A DNA stretch of 64,000 nt from Acidipropionibacterium acidipropionici (GCF_001441165.1 NZ_CP013126.1:1145551-1209550), one strand, 5' to 3'; counted from the stretch's first letter, positions 33,399-43,140 are shown. Made by a program: numbers and translations. The notes: generated by a model not told the origin, from the letters alone.

Positions 33399-34304
33399 AT
33401 GAGAGACCCTGATCCCTCCGTGCTGCGCATCGTGGACGAGTTGGCCCGCCAGGAGGATGAGACCGGCCGGGCCTCGATCAGCGCGGTGGCCCGCAGCCTC
33501 GGACTGGCCCAGCCCAATGTGTCGCGCGCCCTACGGGTCTTCGAGAAGGAGCGCGGGGTCCAGATCGTCGAGCGCTCGCCGTCCGGATCGCGCCTCACCG
33601 ACGACGGGAGGGCGGTGGCGTCCGCCGGGGAGCCGGTGCTGGAGGCCTACCGGAACCTCTCAGAGATCCTCGCGGCGCTGCGTCGGCACCGGTCCGCGAG
33701 CGTGCGGATCGCCGCCTCTCTGACGGTGGCCGAGTACGTCCTGCCGCCGATTCTGCTGAGCTTCCGGCGTCACCGCCCGGATATCGAGGTCTCGCTGCGG
33801 ATGGAGAACTCCGAGCACGTCCTGGAGCGCGTCCGGGAGAGGGGAGCGGACCTCGGGTTCATCGAGTCCTTCGAGCGGCCCAGGGATGTGCACTACCGCA
33901 CCTTCGGCCACGATCAACTGGTCATCGTCGCCCTGCCCGGGGACTCCCGGGCGGGCGGAGGGCCGCTGAGCGCTGAGGACCTGTCCCAGATCGCTCTGCT
34001 CGTCCGGGAGCGCGGATCGGGTACCAGAGAGGTCATCGACCGGGCGATCCCGGGCGGGGCCCGGGTGGCCGCCGAGCTGCCGAGCGCCTCGGCCATCAGG
34101 ACCGCCGCGGCGACCGGACGCGCACCGGCGGCGATCTCGAGGCTGGCGGTCGCCGAACAGCTGCGCACCGGTGCCCTGGTCGAACTGCCGCTGGATCCCT
34201 CCGTGAGCCTGGCCCGGCCGCTGAAGGTCGTGTGGCCCGATGGCCGGATGCATGAGGCCACCGCGCTCTTCCTGCAGGAGGTGCTCAGCGCTGGGAGGCG
34301 CTGA
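33399..34304 (+). CDS. LysR family transcriptional regulator
   Basis: 301 residues. N-terminal winged helix: SISAVARSLGLAQPNVSRALRVFEKERGVQIVERSPSGSRLTDDG, then the substrate-binding domain (VRIAASLTVAEYVLPPILLSFRRHRPDIEVSL). CysB/CysL-like. It probably controls the divergent YeiH-type exporter, as in most LysR-target pairs. Inducer unknown. Confidence 0.92.
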   Translation: MRDPDPSVLRIVDELARQEDETGRASISAVARSLGLAQPNVSRALRVFEKERGVQIVERSPSGSRLTDDGRAVASAGEPVLEAYRNLSEILAALRRHRSASVRIAASLTVAEYVLPPILLSFRRHRPDIEVSLRMENSEHVLERVRERGADLGFIESFERPRDVHYRTFGHDQLVIVALPGDSRAGGGPLSAEDLSQIALLVRERGSGTREVIDRAIPGGARVAAELPSASAIRTAAATGRAPAAISRLAVAEQLRTGALVELPLDPSVSLARPLKVVWPDGRMHEATALFLQEVLSAGRR

Positions 34305-34374
34305 TCGGGCCTCTCGGCCGTATTCTTGGGCGCGATCAGATCCCGGCGAGCAGTTCGGGTAGAGGAGGCCACCG

Positions 34375-35358
34375 ATGGGAAAGAACCCCACCCAGAGTGA
34401 CGTCGCGCGCCTGGCAGGGGTCTCGCGCGGGCTGGTCTCCCTGGCCCTGTCCGGATCTCCCATGGTCGCCGAGGACTCGCGGCGGCGCATCCTCGCCGCG
34501 GCCGAGGAGCTCGGTTACACCCGCGACCTGGGGGCCGCGACGCTGGCGGCCGGGCGCTCCCAGGTGCTCGGCGTCGTCCTGCCCGATCTGCGCAACCCCT
34601 TCTTCGAGGGAGTGGTCGACGCCATCGGGGCCCACGCCACCACCCTGAAACTGCTGCCCCTGGTGGCCACCGCCTCCGACGACCGGGACCGGGAGGCCCT
34701 CATTCTCACCCGATTCCGCGAACTGCGGGTCGCCGGGGTGATCATGGTCTCCCCGGTGCAGCCCCTGGATGCCCTCGAGACCGCCGCGAAGGCCCAACCG
34801 ACCGTGCTCATCGGCGCCGATGTGGCCTCCGCGAGCCTCGACACGGTCCACGTCGACGAGGACGCCGCGGCCCGCCTCATCGTCGACCACCTCGTCACCC
34901 GGGGATGGCGATCGGTGGTCTCCCTCTCCGAGCAGAGCGGCCCCGGCGAGGTCTGGATCGAACGGCGTCAGGAGGCTCTCAAGGCTGCCGCGCGGGGAGC
35001 CGGGCTTCCCTACGCCGGCGTCGAGGGGAGGCCTGGTCGCGGCGCGTCGGCGGCCCTGCGCGAATACCTTCCGCAGCTGGGGGAGCGGGCCGCGGTGGTG
35101 GCCCACAACGACCTGGTCGCCATGGATGCGCTGGCCGTGGTGCGCGATGCCGGGCTTCGCCCGGGCGACGATGTGGCCGTGATCGGATTCGACGACACCT
35201 ACATGGCCCAGCGCCCCGAGTTCGACGTCACCTCGGTCTCCCAGGACACCGGGGAACTCGCCCGGCTGGCGATGGCGGCGCTGCTCGAGCGCGACGAGGA
35301 GCGAGGACGCCACGAGGCCGTGGTCCAGCCCACGTTGACGGTCCGCAGCTCAAGTTGA
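34375..35358 (+). CDS. LacI family transcriptional regulator (third)
   Basis: 327 residues. Helix-turn-helix PTQSDVARLAGVSRGLVSLAL, hinge LGYTRDLGAATLAAG, effector domain VLGVVLPDLRNPFFEGV ... AVIGFDDTYMAQRPEF. It is a close paralogue of the LacI at 24821-25807. Their candidate operators share an ACGCGCGT core (25995-26010 and 35664-35677). It probably controls the downstream dehydrogenase-isomerase pair. Confidence 0.92.
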   Translation: MGKNPTQSDVARLAGVSRGLVSLALSGSPMVAEDSRRRILAAAEELGYTRDLGAATLAAGRSQVLGVVLPDLRNPFFEGVVDAIGAHATTLKLLPLVATASDDRDREALILTRFRELRVAGVIMVSPVQPLDALETAAKAQPTVLIGADVASASLDTVHVDEDAAARLIVDHLVTRGWRSVVSLSEQSGPGEVWIERRQEALKAAARGAGLPYAGVEGRPGRGASAALREYLPQLGERAAVVAHNDLVAMDALAVVRDAGLRPGDDVAVIGFDDTYMAQRPEFDVTSVSQDTGELARLAMAALLERDEERGRHEAVVQPTLTVRSSS

Positions 35359-35494
35359 TCAGAGGAGGAGACGACTCCTCCACGTCGCTTCGCTCCTGCC
35401 ACCTCGGGCGGTGGCGACCCCCACCGCGGGCCCGTGCCGCAGGCCACGCGCTGCGGGTCTGGTCTGCGTCCGATGGTTGCGGCCGGAGTTTCTC

Positions 35495-35556
35495 CTCCCA
35501 ACACGCTGTCCTGACGCTCGCCGGGGCGCCGGGGCGCCGGGACGGCGTGTTGGGAG
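35495..35556. repeat. Inverted repeat (CTCCCAACACGCCGT family)
   Basis: Arms 35495-35511 and 35540-35556 pair over 17 bp with one mismatch; arm CTCCCAACACGCTGTCC. Lies after the LacI stop, in the 376-bp gap before the next operon. Confidence 0.8.
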
Positions 35557-35663
35557 CAGGATCCCCGGATGAGGCGGGGCTCGCGACACGCCGAGGAGAA
35601 TTTGTCAGAACATTCCTCTTGACATCTCCCGCCCCGGATGTCATCGTGGATGCCAGGTCGGAT

Positions 35664-35677
35664 TTAACGCGCGTTAA
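35664..35677. promoter_or_regulatory. LacI-type operator
   Basis: TTAACGCGCGTTAA is a perfect 14-bp palindrome with a central CG, 57 bp before the dehydrogenase start. A TTGACA at 35619-35624 may be the -35 of this promoter, with a weak -10 near 35642. Confidence 0.72.
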
Positions 35678-35734
35678 GTCCCCGTCACGGGCAATGAAGC
35701 GACCACCAGACAGAGTTCGAAGGAGACCTCTTCC

Positions 35735-36921
35735 ATGGCATCCAAGACTGTTTCCGTCGCCGTCATCGGCGCGGGCATGGCGGGACGCACCCACGCCAAC
35801 GCATGGCGGCAGGTCGGCACCGTGTTCGGCACCGACGGCGTCCCGAATGTCCGCCTCGCCGCGATCTGCGACGCCTACCTCCCCTTCGCCGAGGCCGCGG
35901 CCAAGTCCTACGGCTACGAGCGGGCCACCGCCGGCTGGCACGACATCGTCGCCGCCGACGACATCGACATCGTCTCGATCGTGGTGGCCAACAGGCTGCA
36001 CCGCGAGATCGCCGAGGCCCTGGTCAAGGCCGGTAAGCACGTCCTCTGCGAGAAGCCGCTCACCGACAACCTCGAGGACGCGAAGGCGATGGCCGAGATC
36101 GAGGCCGGGGCCGACGTCGTCACCGGAATCGGCTTCGGTTACCGTCGTCACCCCTCGATCGCCGAGATCGCCAAGCTGGCCGACGGCGGGGCGCTCGGCC
36201 AGGTGATGCAGTTCGAGGGGCGGTACTGGTGCGATTACGGCGCCGACCCGAATGTTCCGATCGCCTGGCGCTACAAGGGCCCGATGGGATCCGGCGCCCT
36301 GGGTGACGTCGGCTCCCACATCACCGATGTCGCCGAGTTCATCTGCGGGCCCATCAAGGCCGTCAACGGCGGCACCTTCGCCACCGTCATCGACAAGCGG
36401 CCCCGGCCGTCGAGGGCATCTCCGGAGGACGCGGAGCCACCACCGGCGCCGAGGCCACCGAGACCGTCGAGAACGATGACATCGCCAAGTTCAACATCAT
36501 CTTCGAGTCCGGGGCGATCGGCTCGATCGGCGTCTCCCGGGTCGCTTTCGGGCTGCCGAACTCCCTGCAGTTCGACGTCTTCGGCACCAGGGGCCGGGCC
36601 TCCTTCGATCTGGCCCGTTCCGGCGAGATCACCCTGGACGACACCCACTCCCCGGCCGGCCTGCGCGGCCCCAAGCAGGTGCTCTCGGGGCCCGACTTCC
36701 CCTATTACAAGGGCGGCTCCTCGATGGACTTCTCCGGTGTGGGCAACACCCAGATCGAGCAGTTCACCTACCAGTGCCGCGCCTTCCTCGACTCGGTCAT
36801 CGGCCTGGACGAGGGGCTGCCCCCGGTTCCCAGCTGGGCCCACGGCTACCGCGCGATGAGGATCGCGGACGCCGTGGCCCGCTCGGCGGCGGCCGGTGGC
36901 GCCACCATCGAGATCGACTGA
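35735..36921 (+). pseudogene. Gfo/Idh/MocA oxidoreductase with a frameshift near 36401
   Basis: The N-terminal 220 residues read well: VAVIGAGMAGRTHANAW, CEKPLTDN, GALGDVGSHITDVAEF (catalytic Asp and His). After IDKRP at the CCCC run 36401-36404 the frame turns to Ser/Pro-rich nonsense that ends at 36859. The -1 frame continues the family sequence at once (AVEGISGGRGATTGAEATETVENDDIAKFNIIFESG...) and ends properly at 36921 with SAAAGGATIEID. One missing C explains it. If the base is a sequencing error, the intact enzyme is about 396 residues. A TIM-barrel partner follows after 41 bp. Confidence 0.9.
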
Positions 36922-36962
36922 GGCCCCGACAGATACCCGCTACTACAGAACAGGAATCAACG

Positions 36963-37955
36963 ATGAATATCGGTGCGTACACCGCCTGCCTCCACAACTA
37001 CACGCTCGAGGAGTCCCTCGACATCCTCAAGGGCAACGGCCTGACCGGCGCCGAGGTCAACGTCGGCGGCTTCATCCCCTCGCCGCACTGCCCGGTCGAC
37101 CTGCTCATCGGGTCGAAGACCGCCCGCGACGACTACCTGGGCATCTTCGCCGACAAGGGCATGCGCCTGGCCGGCTTCAACTGCTCCGGCAACGTCCTGT
37201 CCCCGCTGCCCGACGTGGGCCCCCGCCACGACTACGACCTGCGGCGGGCCATCGAACTGGCCGGCAAGCTCGGCGTCGACGAGATCGTCTGCATGTCCGG
37301 CACGCCCGGAACCGACCCCGACGCCAAGTACCCGGCCTGGGTGGTCAACCCCTGGAACGGCGTCGAACTCGAGGTGCTGGAGTACCAGAAGAGCGTCGCC
37401 GATCCGTACTGGCGCGAGATGGACAAGCGCGCCCAGGACGCCGGGGTCAAGCTGGCCTGGGAGCTGCATCCGCACAACATCGCCTTCACGCCGGTGAACT
37501 TCCTCGAGTTCGCCGACCGCATCGATGCCAAGAACGTCGGCGTGAACATGGATCCGTCCCACCTCATGTGGCAGCAGATGGATATCGTCGCCTCGATCAA
37601 GCTGCTCGGCGATCACATCTTCCACGTCCACGCCAAGGACACCAAGCTGTACCCGGGGGTCGCCACTCGCGGGGTCATCGACTCCAGCTTCGGGCCGGTG
37701 CCCGAGAACCCGGCCGACCACACGCCCACCGGGATGAGCCACTACTGCTCCTCCTGGCCCGAGGATCCGGCCTGGCGGTTCGTGGGCATCGGGGTGGGCC
37801 ACGACGTCGCCTGGTGGACCGAGTTCCTGCGCGCCATCAAGGACATCAACCCTGAGATGAACGTCAATATTGAGCACGAGGACCAGTCGATGAGCCAGCT
37901 CGACGGCATCGCCTTCGCGGCGAAGAACCTGCTGGAGGCCGAGAAGGCCGCCTGA
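36963..37955 (+). CDS. Sugar phosphate isomerase/epimerase family TIM-barrel protein
   Basis: 330 residues. Metal-site style motifs: Glu in AWELHPHNIAF, Asp and His in VNMDPSHLMWQQMD, His in IFHVHAKDTK, and Glu in NIEHEDQSM. The insert with SGTPGTDPDAKYPAWVVNPWNG and the HYCSSWPEDPAWRF block are longer than in IolE/IolI, so it forms a separate subgroup. Paired with the frameshifted dehydrogenase upstream, it probably acts on a keto-sugar or keto-polyol. Confidence 0.85.
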   Translation: MNIGAYTACLHNYTLEESLDILKGNGLTGAEVNVGGFIPSPHCPVDLLIGSKTARDDYLGIFADKGMRLAGFNCSGNVLSPLPDVGPRHDYDLRRAIELAGKLGVDEIVCMSGTPGTDPDAKYPAWVVNPWNGVELEVLEYQKSVADPYWREMDKRAQDAGVKLAWELHPHNIAFTPVNFLEFADRIDAKNVGVNMDPSHLMWQQMDIVASIKLLGDHIFHVHAKDTKLYPGVATRGVIDSSFGPVPENPADHTPTGMSHYCSSWPEDPAWRFVGIGVGHDVAWWTEFLRAIKDINPEMNVNIEHEDQSMSQLDGIAFAAKNLLEAEKAA

Positions 37956-38007
37956 GGAGCCCGTGATCGGTTCCCGCCATCGGGTGAGGGGAGGCGGGGC
38001 CTGCGCA

Positions 38008-38079
38008 GACGAGTTTCCCGCTCAACGAAGGGTTCTGTCCCGATCGGGACGAGGACCCCCGTTGAGCGGGAGACTCGTC
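38008..38079. repeat. Long inverted repeat (CCGCTCAACG family)
   Basis: A 72-bp palindrome with 36-bp arms and almost no loop (centre CCCGATCGGG). The outer part pairs nearly perfectly (GACGAG..CCCGCTCAACG against CGTTGAGCGGG..CTCGTC) while a 9-bp middle part does not. The rest of the 304-bp gap before the alcohol dehydrogenase holds only its promoter. Confidence 0.8.
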
Positions 38080-38164
38080 TCTCCATGGGAGCGCGGCCGG
38101 GTCACTCGTCGGCCTGGCGGCCACGCCCTGTGCGGAGGCCCTGTCTCGCGACCGCGCATTTGTA

Positions 38165-38193
38165 CTGACAAATGACAGAACAGTAGCTATGCT
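38165..38193 (+). promoter_or_regulatory. Probable promoter of the zinc alcohol dehydrogenase gene
   Basis: CTGACA (38165-38170), 17-bp spacer, TATGCT (38188-38193). The sequence between contains a TGACAAATGACA direct repeat that could bind a regulator. Confidence 0.55.
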
Positions 38194-38259
38194 TGTGCCA
38201 GCGGCCGGCGGAGAGCCGCGGGCCTGCCGAGGCATCTGACTCCAACGAAGGACTCACGA

Positions 38260-39393
38260 ATGACTGTACAAATCCCGGAAACCATGCGGGCGGCCGTCCT
38301 GCGTGACGTCGACAAGGGCCTGGAGGTGGGGAAGATCCGTACCCCCCACCCGAAGGCCGGTGAAGTGCTGGTCAAGGTCAGCGCCTGTGGCCTGTGCCAC
38401 TCCGATCTGCACGTGATCGGTGGTGCGATCGCCTTCCCGAAGCCTGCGGTGCTCGGCCATGAGGTGGCCGGCGAGATCGTGGAGGTGGGCCCGGGCAACG
38501 AGCACAACGACCTGGCGGTGGGGCAGAAGGTGGCCGGGGCGTTCCTGATGCCGTGCGGTCAGTGCGATGCCTGCGCCGAGGGGCGCGACGACCTCTGCGG
38601 TCCGTTCTTCGACCTCAACCGGATCCAGGGCAAGCTGTACGACGGCACGACCCGTCTGGCCGATCTGGACGGGACGCCGATCGCGATGTACTCGATGGGC
38701 GGTCTGGCCGAGTACTGCGTGATCCCCTCGACGTCGGTGGCTGTGGTGCCCGATGCGATCGACCCGGTCAAGGGCGCGATCCTCGGCTGCGCGGCGATGA
38801 CGGCCTACGGCGCGGTGCGCCGCGGGGCGGATCTGCGGTACGGGGAGACGGTGGCGGTCGTGGCCACCGGCGGTGTGGGCTCCAACATCATTCAGATCTC
38901 CAAGGCCTTCGGGGCGAAGCAGATCATCGCCATCGACGTGGCCGACGACAAGCTGGAGGCGGCCCGGGCGCTGGGTGCCACCGACGTCGTCAACTCGATG
39001 AATGAGAACGTCCACGACGCGGTGTTCGCCCTGACCGGCGGCCGGGGCGTGGATGTGGCCTTCGAGGCCCTGGGGCGTCCCCAGACCTGGAACTCGGCCC
39101 TGGATGCGCTGCGTGACGGCGGCCGGATGGTGCCGATCGGCCTGGGAGCCGGCGTGCAGACCGCCGAGGTGGAGATCAACAGGACGGTGCGCCGGTCGCA
39201 GTCGATCATCGGCAACTACGGTGCCCGGACGCGGCAGGACCTGCCCGAGGTGGTGCGGATGGCCGCCGAGGGGTCGATCCACTACCAGGACATCGTGACC
39301 CGTAAGTTCTCCCTCGACCAGGCCGGTGAGGGCTATGAGCTGCTGAAGGCCGGCAAGATCCAGGGACGCGGCGTCGTCGACATGTCCCTGTGA
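38260..39393 (+). CDS. Zinc-dependent alcohol dehydrogenase (MDR family)
   Basis: 377 residues. Catalytic zinc ligands in GLCHSDLHV and GHEVAGEI, structural zinc cysteines in CGQCDACAEGRDDLC, and the NAD-binding motif VATGGVGSNIIQI. It oxidises a secondary or primary alcohol or reduces the aldehyde/ketone; the substrate cannot be told from sequence. Position at the end of the polyol locus suggests a polyol or keto-polyol, but it has its own promoter and two hairpins after it. It could equally be a fermentative enzyme. Confidence 0.9.
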   Translation: MTVQIPETMRAAVLRDVDKGLEVGKIRTPHPKAGEVLVKVSACGLCHSDLHVIGGAIAFPKPAVLGHEVAGEIVEVGPGNEHNDLAVGQKVAGAFLMPCGQCDACAEGRDDLCGPFFDLNRIQGKLYDGTTRLADLDGTPIAMYSMGGLAEYCVIPSTSVAVVPDAIDPVKGAILGCAAMTAYGAVRRGADLRYGETVAVVATGGVGSNIIQISKAFGAKQIIAIDVADDKLEAARALGATDVVNSMNENVHDAVFALTGGRGVDVAFEALGRPQTWNSALDALRDGGRMVPIGLGAGVQTAEVEINRTVRRSQSIIGNYGARTRQDLPEVVRMAAEGSIHYQDIVTRKFSLDQAGEGYELLKAGKIQGRGVVDMSL

Positions 39394-39574
39394 CGCCGAT
39401 CGGCCGGAGCTCGCGGCGTCGACACTGTGATGTTGTGGGGAGAACTCGCCCCACAGAATGACAATGTCGCCGATGCCGGCCCGCGTCGGCCGGACAAAAC
39501 CTCCCGGGCGACCGATCTGCTGCCGGTCGCGCGGGCGAGGGGCCCCTCCGGGTCGGCGGAGGAGGCCGGTCGTC

Positions 39575-39650
39575 CGGTCGGGTTGAGCTCACCTGAGCTC
39601 AACCCGACCGGGCGACGAGGAGGGCCCGGGCTCGAGGGGAGCCCGGGCCC
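39575..39650 (+). terminator. Two stacked hairpins after the alcohol dehydrogenase
   Basis: First stem 39575-39591/39594-39610, perfect over 17 bp with a 2-nt loop (arm CGGTCGGGTTGAGCTCA). Second stem 39622-39633/39639-39650, perfect over 12 bp (arm GGGCCCGGGCTC). Together a strong terminator in the 421-bp gap (39394-39814) between convergent genes. Confidence 0.8.
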
Positions 39651-39720
39651 TCAGCTGCCGCGGCCTTGGCCACCGGGGATTGGTGGACATGGTCGCGGCA
39701 GCACGACCAGGTGACAGAAA

Positions 39721-39779
39721 CTCGCTCCAGAACCCCTGATCCGGCAGCGACGATGCCGAACCGGGGGTTCTGGAGCGAG
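39721..39779. repeat. Perfect 16-bp inverted repeat before the tal stop
   Basis: Arms 39721-39736 and 39764-39779; arm CTCGCTCCAGAACCCC. Ends 35 bp from the transaldolase stop and may terminate that gene. Confidence 0.8.
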
Positions 39780-39814
39780 AAAATGTCGGGCGACCGTGGT
39801 GGTCGCGGGTCAGA

Positions 39815-40921
39815 TCACTTCGCGGCGTCCAGGGCGGTCTTCACCGTGGCCTGCAGCTCGTGCCAGGACACGATGAACTTCTCGACGCCCTCGTCCTCGA
39901 GCACCTGGGTGACGTCGGCGAAGTCCACGCCCACCCCGGCCAGGTCGTCGAAGAACTTGTGCGCCTCGGCGTAGCCGCCGGTCACCGTGTCACCGGTGAT
40001 CTCGCCATGATCGGCGGTGGCGGTCAGGGTCTTCTCCGGCATGGTGTTCACCACGCCGGCGGCCACCAGGCCGGCGACGTAGAGGGTGTCGGGAAGGGCC
40101 GGATCCTTGACTCCGGTCGAGGCCCACAGCGGACGCTGCACATTGGCACCGGCGGCCACCAGATCCTTGGCGCGGTCCTCGGCGAAGCGCTTCTCGTAGA
40201 GCTCGTAGGCCAGTCGGGCGTTGGCCAGCCCGGCCTTCGACTTCAGCGCCGCCGCCTCGTCAGTGCCGATCGCGGACAGCCTCTTGTCCACCTCGGTGTC
40301 CACGCGGGACACGAAGAAGGAGGCCACCGAATGGATGGTCGACAGGTCGATGCCCGCCTCCTTGGCCTTCTCCAGACCGGCGAGGTAGGCGTCGATGACG
40401 GCGTCGTAGCGCTCGAGGCTGAAGATCAGGGTGACGTTGACGCTGATCCCCGAACCGATGATCTCGGTGATGGCCGGCAGACCCTCCTTGGTGGCCGGCA
40501 CCTTGATCAGGGTGTTCGGGCGGTCGACCGTCTTCCACAGCTGACGCGCCTGGGCGATGGTGTTGGCGGTGTCGTGGGCCAGCTCGGGGGAGACCTCGAT
40601 GGAGACCCGCCCGTCGAATCCCCTGGAGGACTCGAAGATCGGCTTGAAGATGTCGTCGGCCGAACGGACGTCATCGGTGGTGATGGTGAAGATCGCGTCG
40701 TCGACGCCGGTGCCGGCCTTCGCCAGCTCGGCCACCTGATCGGCGTAGGACTCGCCGTGCGACAGCGCACCGGCGAAGATCGTCGGGTTCGTGGTCACAC
40801 CGACCACATTGCTGTCGTCGATCAGCTCGGTGAGGCTGCCGGAGGTGATTCGCGCGCGCGACAGGTCGTCGAGCCAGATGCTGACGCCTGCTGCTGACAG
40901 TGCTGCGGTGGATGAGGACAT
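39815..40921 (-). CDS. tal: Transaldolase
   Basis: Transfers a dihydroxyacetone unit in the pentose phosphate pathway through a lysine Schiff base. 368 residues, as in actinobacterial Tal. The ATG at 40921 is chosen since the upstream 39 codons are not conserved in type. Motifs: [27 protein letters not shown], the active-site lysine in [25 protein letters not shown] and [10 protein letters not shown]. In actinobacteria tal often neighbours tkt and zwf, but here it stands alone near the polyol genes. Confidence 0.96.
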   Translation of the reverse strand: MSSSTAALSAAGVSIWLDDLSRARITSGSLTELIDDSNVVGVTTNPTIFAGALSHGESYADQVAELAKAGTGVDDAIFTITTDDVRSADDIFKPIFESSRGFDGRVSIEVSPELAHDTANTIAQARQLWKTVDRPNTLIKVPATKEGLPAITEIIGSGISVNVTLIFSLERYDAVIDAYLAGLEKAKEAGIDLSTIHSVASFFVSRVDTEVDKRLSAIGTDEAAALKSKAGLANARLAYELYEKRFAEDRAKDLVAAGANVQRPLWASTGVKDPALPDTLYVAGLVAAGVVNTMPEKTLTATADHGEITGDTVTGGYAEAHKFFDDLAGVGVDFADVTQVLEDEGVEKFIVSWHELQATVKTALDAAK

Positions 40922-41233
40922 GCATGCTCCTTCGGATGGCTGTGACAACGCCCGATGAGCCGGTCTGCTGCGGCCGTCCCATGAGGCGCGATCTGTGAGG
41001 CGGGGAGCTGTCGGGTCGCGATCCCCGTTCCTGTACACACTTTAACATTCGCGATGTGAATTTCACCAGAGTGTGTGAGGAATTATGGCGGCCCGATGCG
41101 CACGCCGCGTCGGCGCCGTCCGTCCCCTGGGCGGGGGACACATCAGTGCACGACCGGGGAGCAGCACCGGATCAGACGTCCCAAGTTCCGCGACACGGCC
41201 CCCAATGTCCGAGGTCGATGTCACCATGAAGCT
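40922..41233. other. Divergent intergenic region between tal and the response regulator
   Basis: 312 bp without a gene. The region near 41030-41070 is A+T-richer and probably holds the tal promoter, but I cannot name good -35/-10 elements. Nothing else seen. Confidence 0.4.
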
Positions 41234-41920
41234 GTGAACACACCGACCCTTAACGAGGCGGGTTCTGAGACTGCACCCCGTCCTCTCGTCATCGGCGCCG
41301 TCGATGACGTCCCCGTCCTCCTCGAGGGTGTGCGCGCCGTCCTGGAGGAGCGTCTGGCGATCGCCGACTACGTCTGCGCCCTCACCGTTGAGGACCTGCT
41401 GGCCACCGGCGTCCAGCCCGACATCGTCCTGCTCGACATCCGGCTCAACGACGGATCCTCCCCCTTTCAGAACGTGACCCGGATCATCGAGAGCCTCGAC
41501 GCGCCGGTCCTGATGTTCTCCCAGGAGGCCCGCCCCAGCGTCGTCCAGGCCTGCCTGGCCGCCGGCGCCGCCGGACTGCTCGAGAAGAACGCGGACGCAG
41601 ACACCCTCGCCGAGGCCATCACGACGGTCGCCGCCGGGGAGCCCTGGCTCACAGAGGAATGGGCGCGAGTCGTCAGCGATACCACCTGGATGAGACCCCA
41701 CCTGGCCGGTCGGGAGGCCGAGGCCCTGCGGATCTTCGCGGCCGGCCTCAAGATCCCCACCATCGCCCGGAGGATGGGCGTCAAGGAGGACACCGTCAAG
41801 ACCTGGCTCAAGCGCATCCGCCAGAAGTACAGCGAGGTGGGCCGCGCGGCTCCGGACCGCACGGAGCTGTACATCCGTGCCGTGGAGGACGGCTACTGCG
41901 ATCCTCCGGAGCTCCACTGA
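41234..41920 (+). CDS. NarL/FixJ-type response regulator
   Basis: 228 residues from a GTG at 41234; the longer frame upstream is Arg-rich and unlikely. Receiver domain with acidic pocket VDDVP and phospho-acceptor in IVLLDIRL (Asp68), then a LuxR-type helix-turn-helix (LAGREAEALRIFAAGLKIPTIARRMGVKEDTVKTWLKRIRQKY). The sensor kinase gene follows after 28 bp, so the two form a two-component system. Targets unknown. Confidence 0.92.
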   Translation: MNTPTLNEAGSETAPRPLVIGAVDDVPVLLEGVRAVLEERLAIADYVCALTVEDLLATGVQPDIVLLDIRLNDGSSPFQNVTRIIESLDAPVLMFSQEARPSVVQACLAAGAAGLLEKNADADTLAEAITTVAAGEPWLTEEWARVVSDTTWMRPHLAGREAEALRIFAAGLKIPTIARRMGVKEDTVKTWLKRIRQKYSEVGRAAPDRTELYIRAVEDGYCDPPELH

Positions 41921-41948
41921 GCGGGAAGGGCGGCAGGCCACGATCGGC

Positions 41949-43140
41949 GTGAGTCGGCGCAGACGCTCGCGCCTCGGCCGGGCCATCGCCCCGAGCGGGG
42001 GCCGACGGCTCGACCGCACCGCCGATTTCATCGGGTGCTTCGCCGCCCTCCTCGGCCTGGTCCTGAGCACCAACGCCTCGGTGTACCAGTGGAGGCACCA
42101 CCAGATGACGCCGCGGGACACCTGGCTCATCGGCGTCCTGCTGCCGGCCACCGCGTGCACCACGGCCTGGGTCCTCATCCGGGTGATCAAGGGCCGGCCG
42201 GCCCGCATCCCCTTGGCCGCTCACACCACCCTGTGCCTGTTCGGGGTGCTCGTGGCCGCTCTGTTCTGGCAGGTGACGCCGGGCCAGCTGACGCCCTCGC
42301 TGGCCCATTCGGCCGTCCTCGGGGCGGCCGCGGCATGGTCCTGCTTCACCTGGCCGGTGGCCGTCGCCGACATCCTCGTCACGGTCGTCATCGGTGGCAC
42401 CGTGCTGACCGGCACCGACGCCCTGGGCACCCTCAGCTGGGCGAACTCCGCCTACTACGGGGCTATCGGGATGGTCGCCACCATGTGTTGGACGGCGGTG
42501 GTCACGACCGTCCGGATGGCCCAGCGGGCAAGCCGGGAGTCGCGGCGATCGGCCGAGGAGCTGATCCGCTCGGAGGAGGCCCTGGCCGAGTCGAACCGGT
42601 GGGACGCCCTCATCCACGACAAGGTGCTCAACGCCCTGGGGACCGCTGCGAAGGCCGTCCGTCCCGAGATCGAGGGGCCGGCGAGGACGTTGGCACGCGA
42701 CGCCCTTGACGCGTTGAGACGCACCGGCGACCGGACTCACCCCGAGCGGTTCACCGATCAGATCCGGGCCCCGGCCCGTGGCCTCGGGCTGGACGCCGAC
42801 GTCCGGATCGAGGGGACGCCGTCGGCCGTCGTCGCGGAGAGCTTCCAGCGGGCCGCCGCAGAGGCGCTCACGAATGTGGCGCGTCATTCCGAGGTTGCCG
42901 CGGTGGTCGTCAGCGGCGCCTTCACCGCCGAGGAGGGCGAGCTCGTGGTCCGCGACGAGGGGTGCGGATTCGACCCCGGGCAGGTGCCCGAGAACCGCCG
43001 GGGCCTGCGCGGTTCGGTCCGGGAGACCATGGAGGCCCGCGGCGGCGGAGCCGCGATCGACAGCTCTCCTGGCCGCGGTACCACGGTGACGATGACGTGG
43101 CGCGCCCCCGAACCCTGGACGGCTCGGCTCCTTCCGCGCC
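41949..43140 (+). CDS. Sensor histidine kinase (LuxR-RR partner), possibly frameshifted at its 3' end
   Basis: Starting at GTG 41949 (an ATG at 41877 overlaps the regulator). About five membrane segments (DFIGCFAALLGLVLST ... YYGAIGMVATMCWTAVV), a dimerisation/phospho-acceptor helix with HDKVLNALG (His223), and an ATPase domain with AAAEALTNVARHS (N box), VVRDEGCGFDPG (G1) and GRGTTVTMTW (G2). After TMTWRAP, at the CCCCC run 43105-43109, the frame continues to 43850 as unlikely sequence. With one C less it would join the next ORF. The end given here is therefore only the start of that ORF. Confidence 0.8.
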
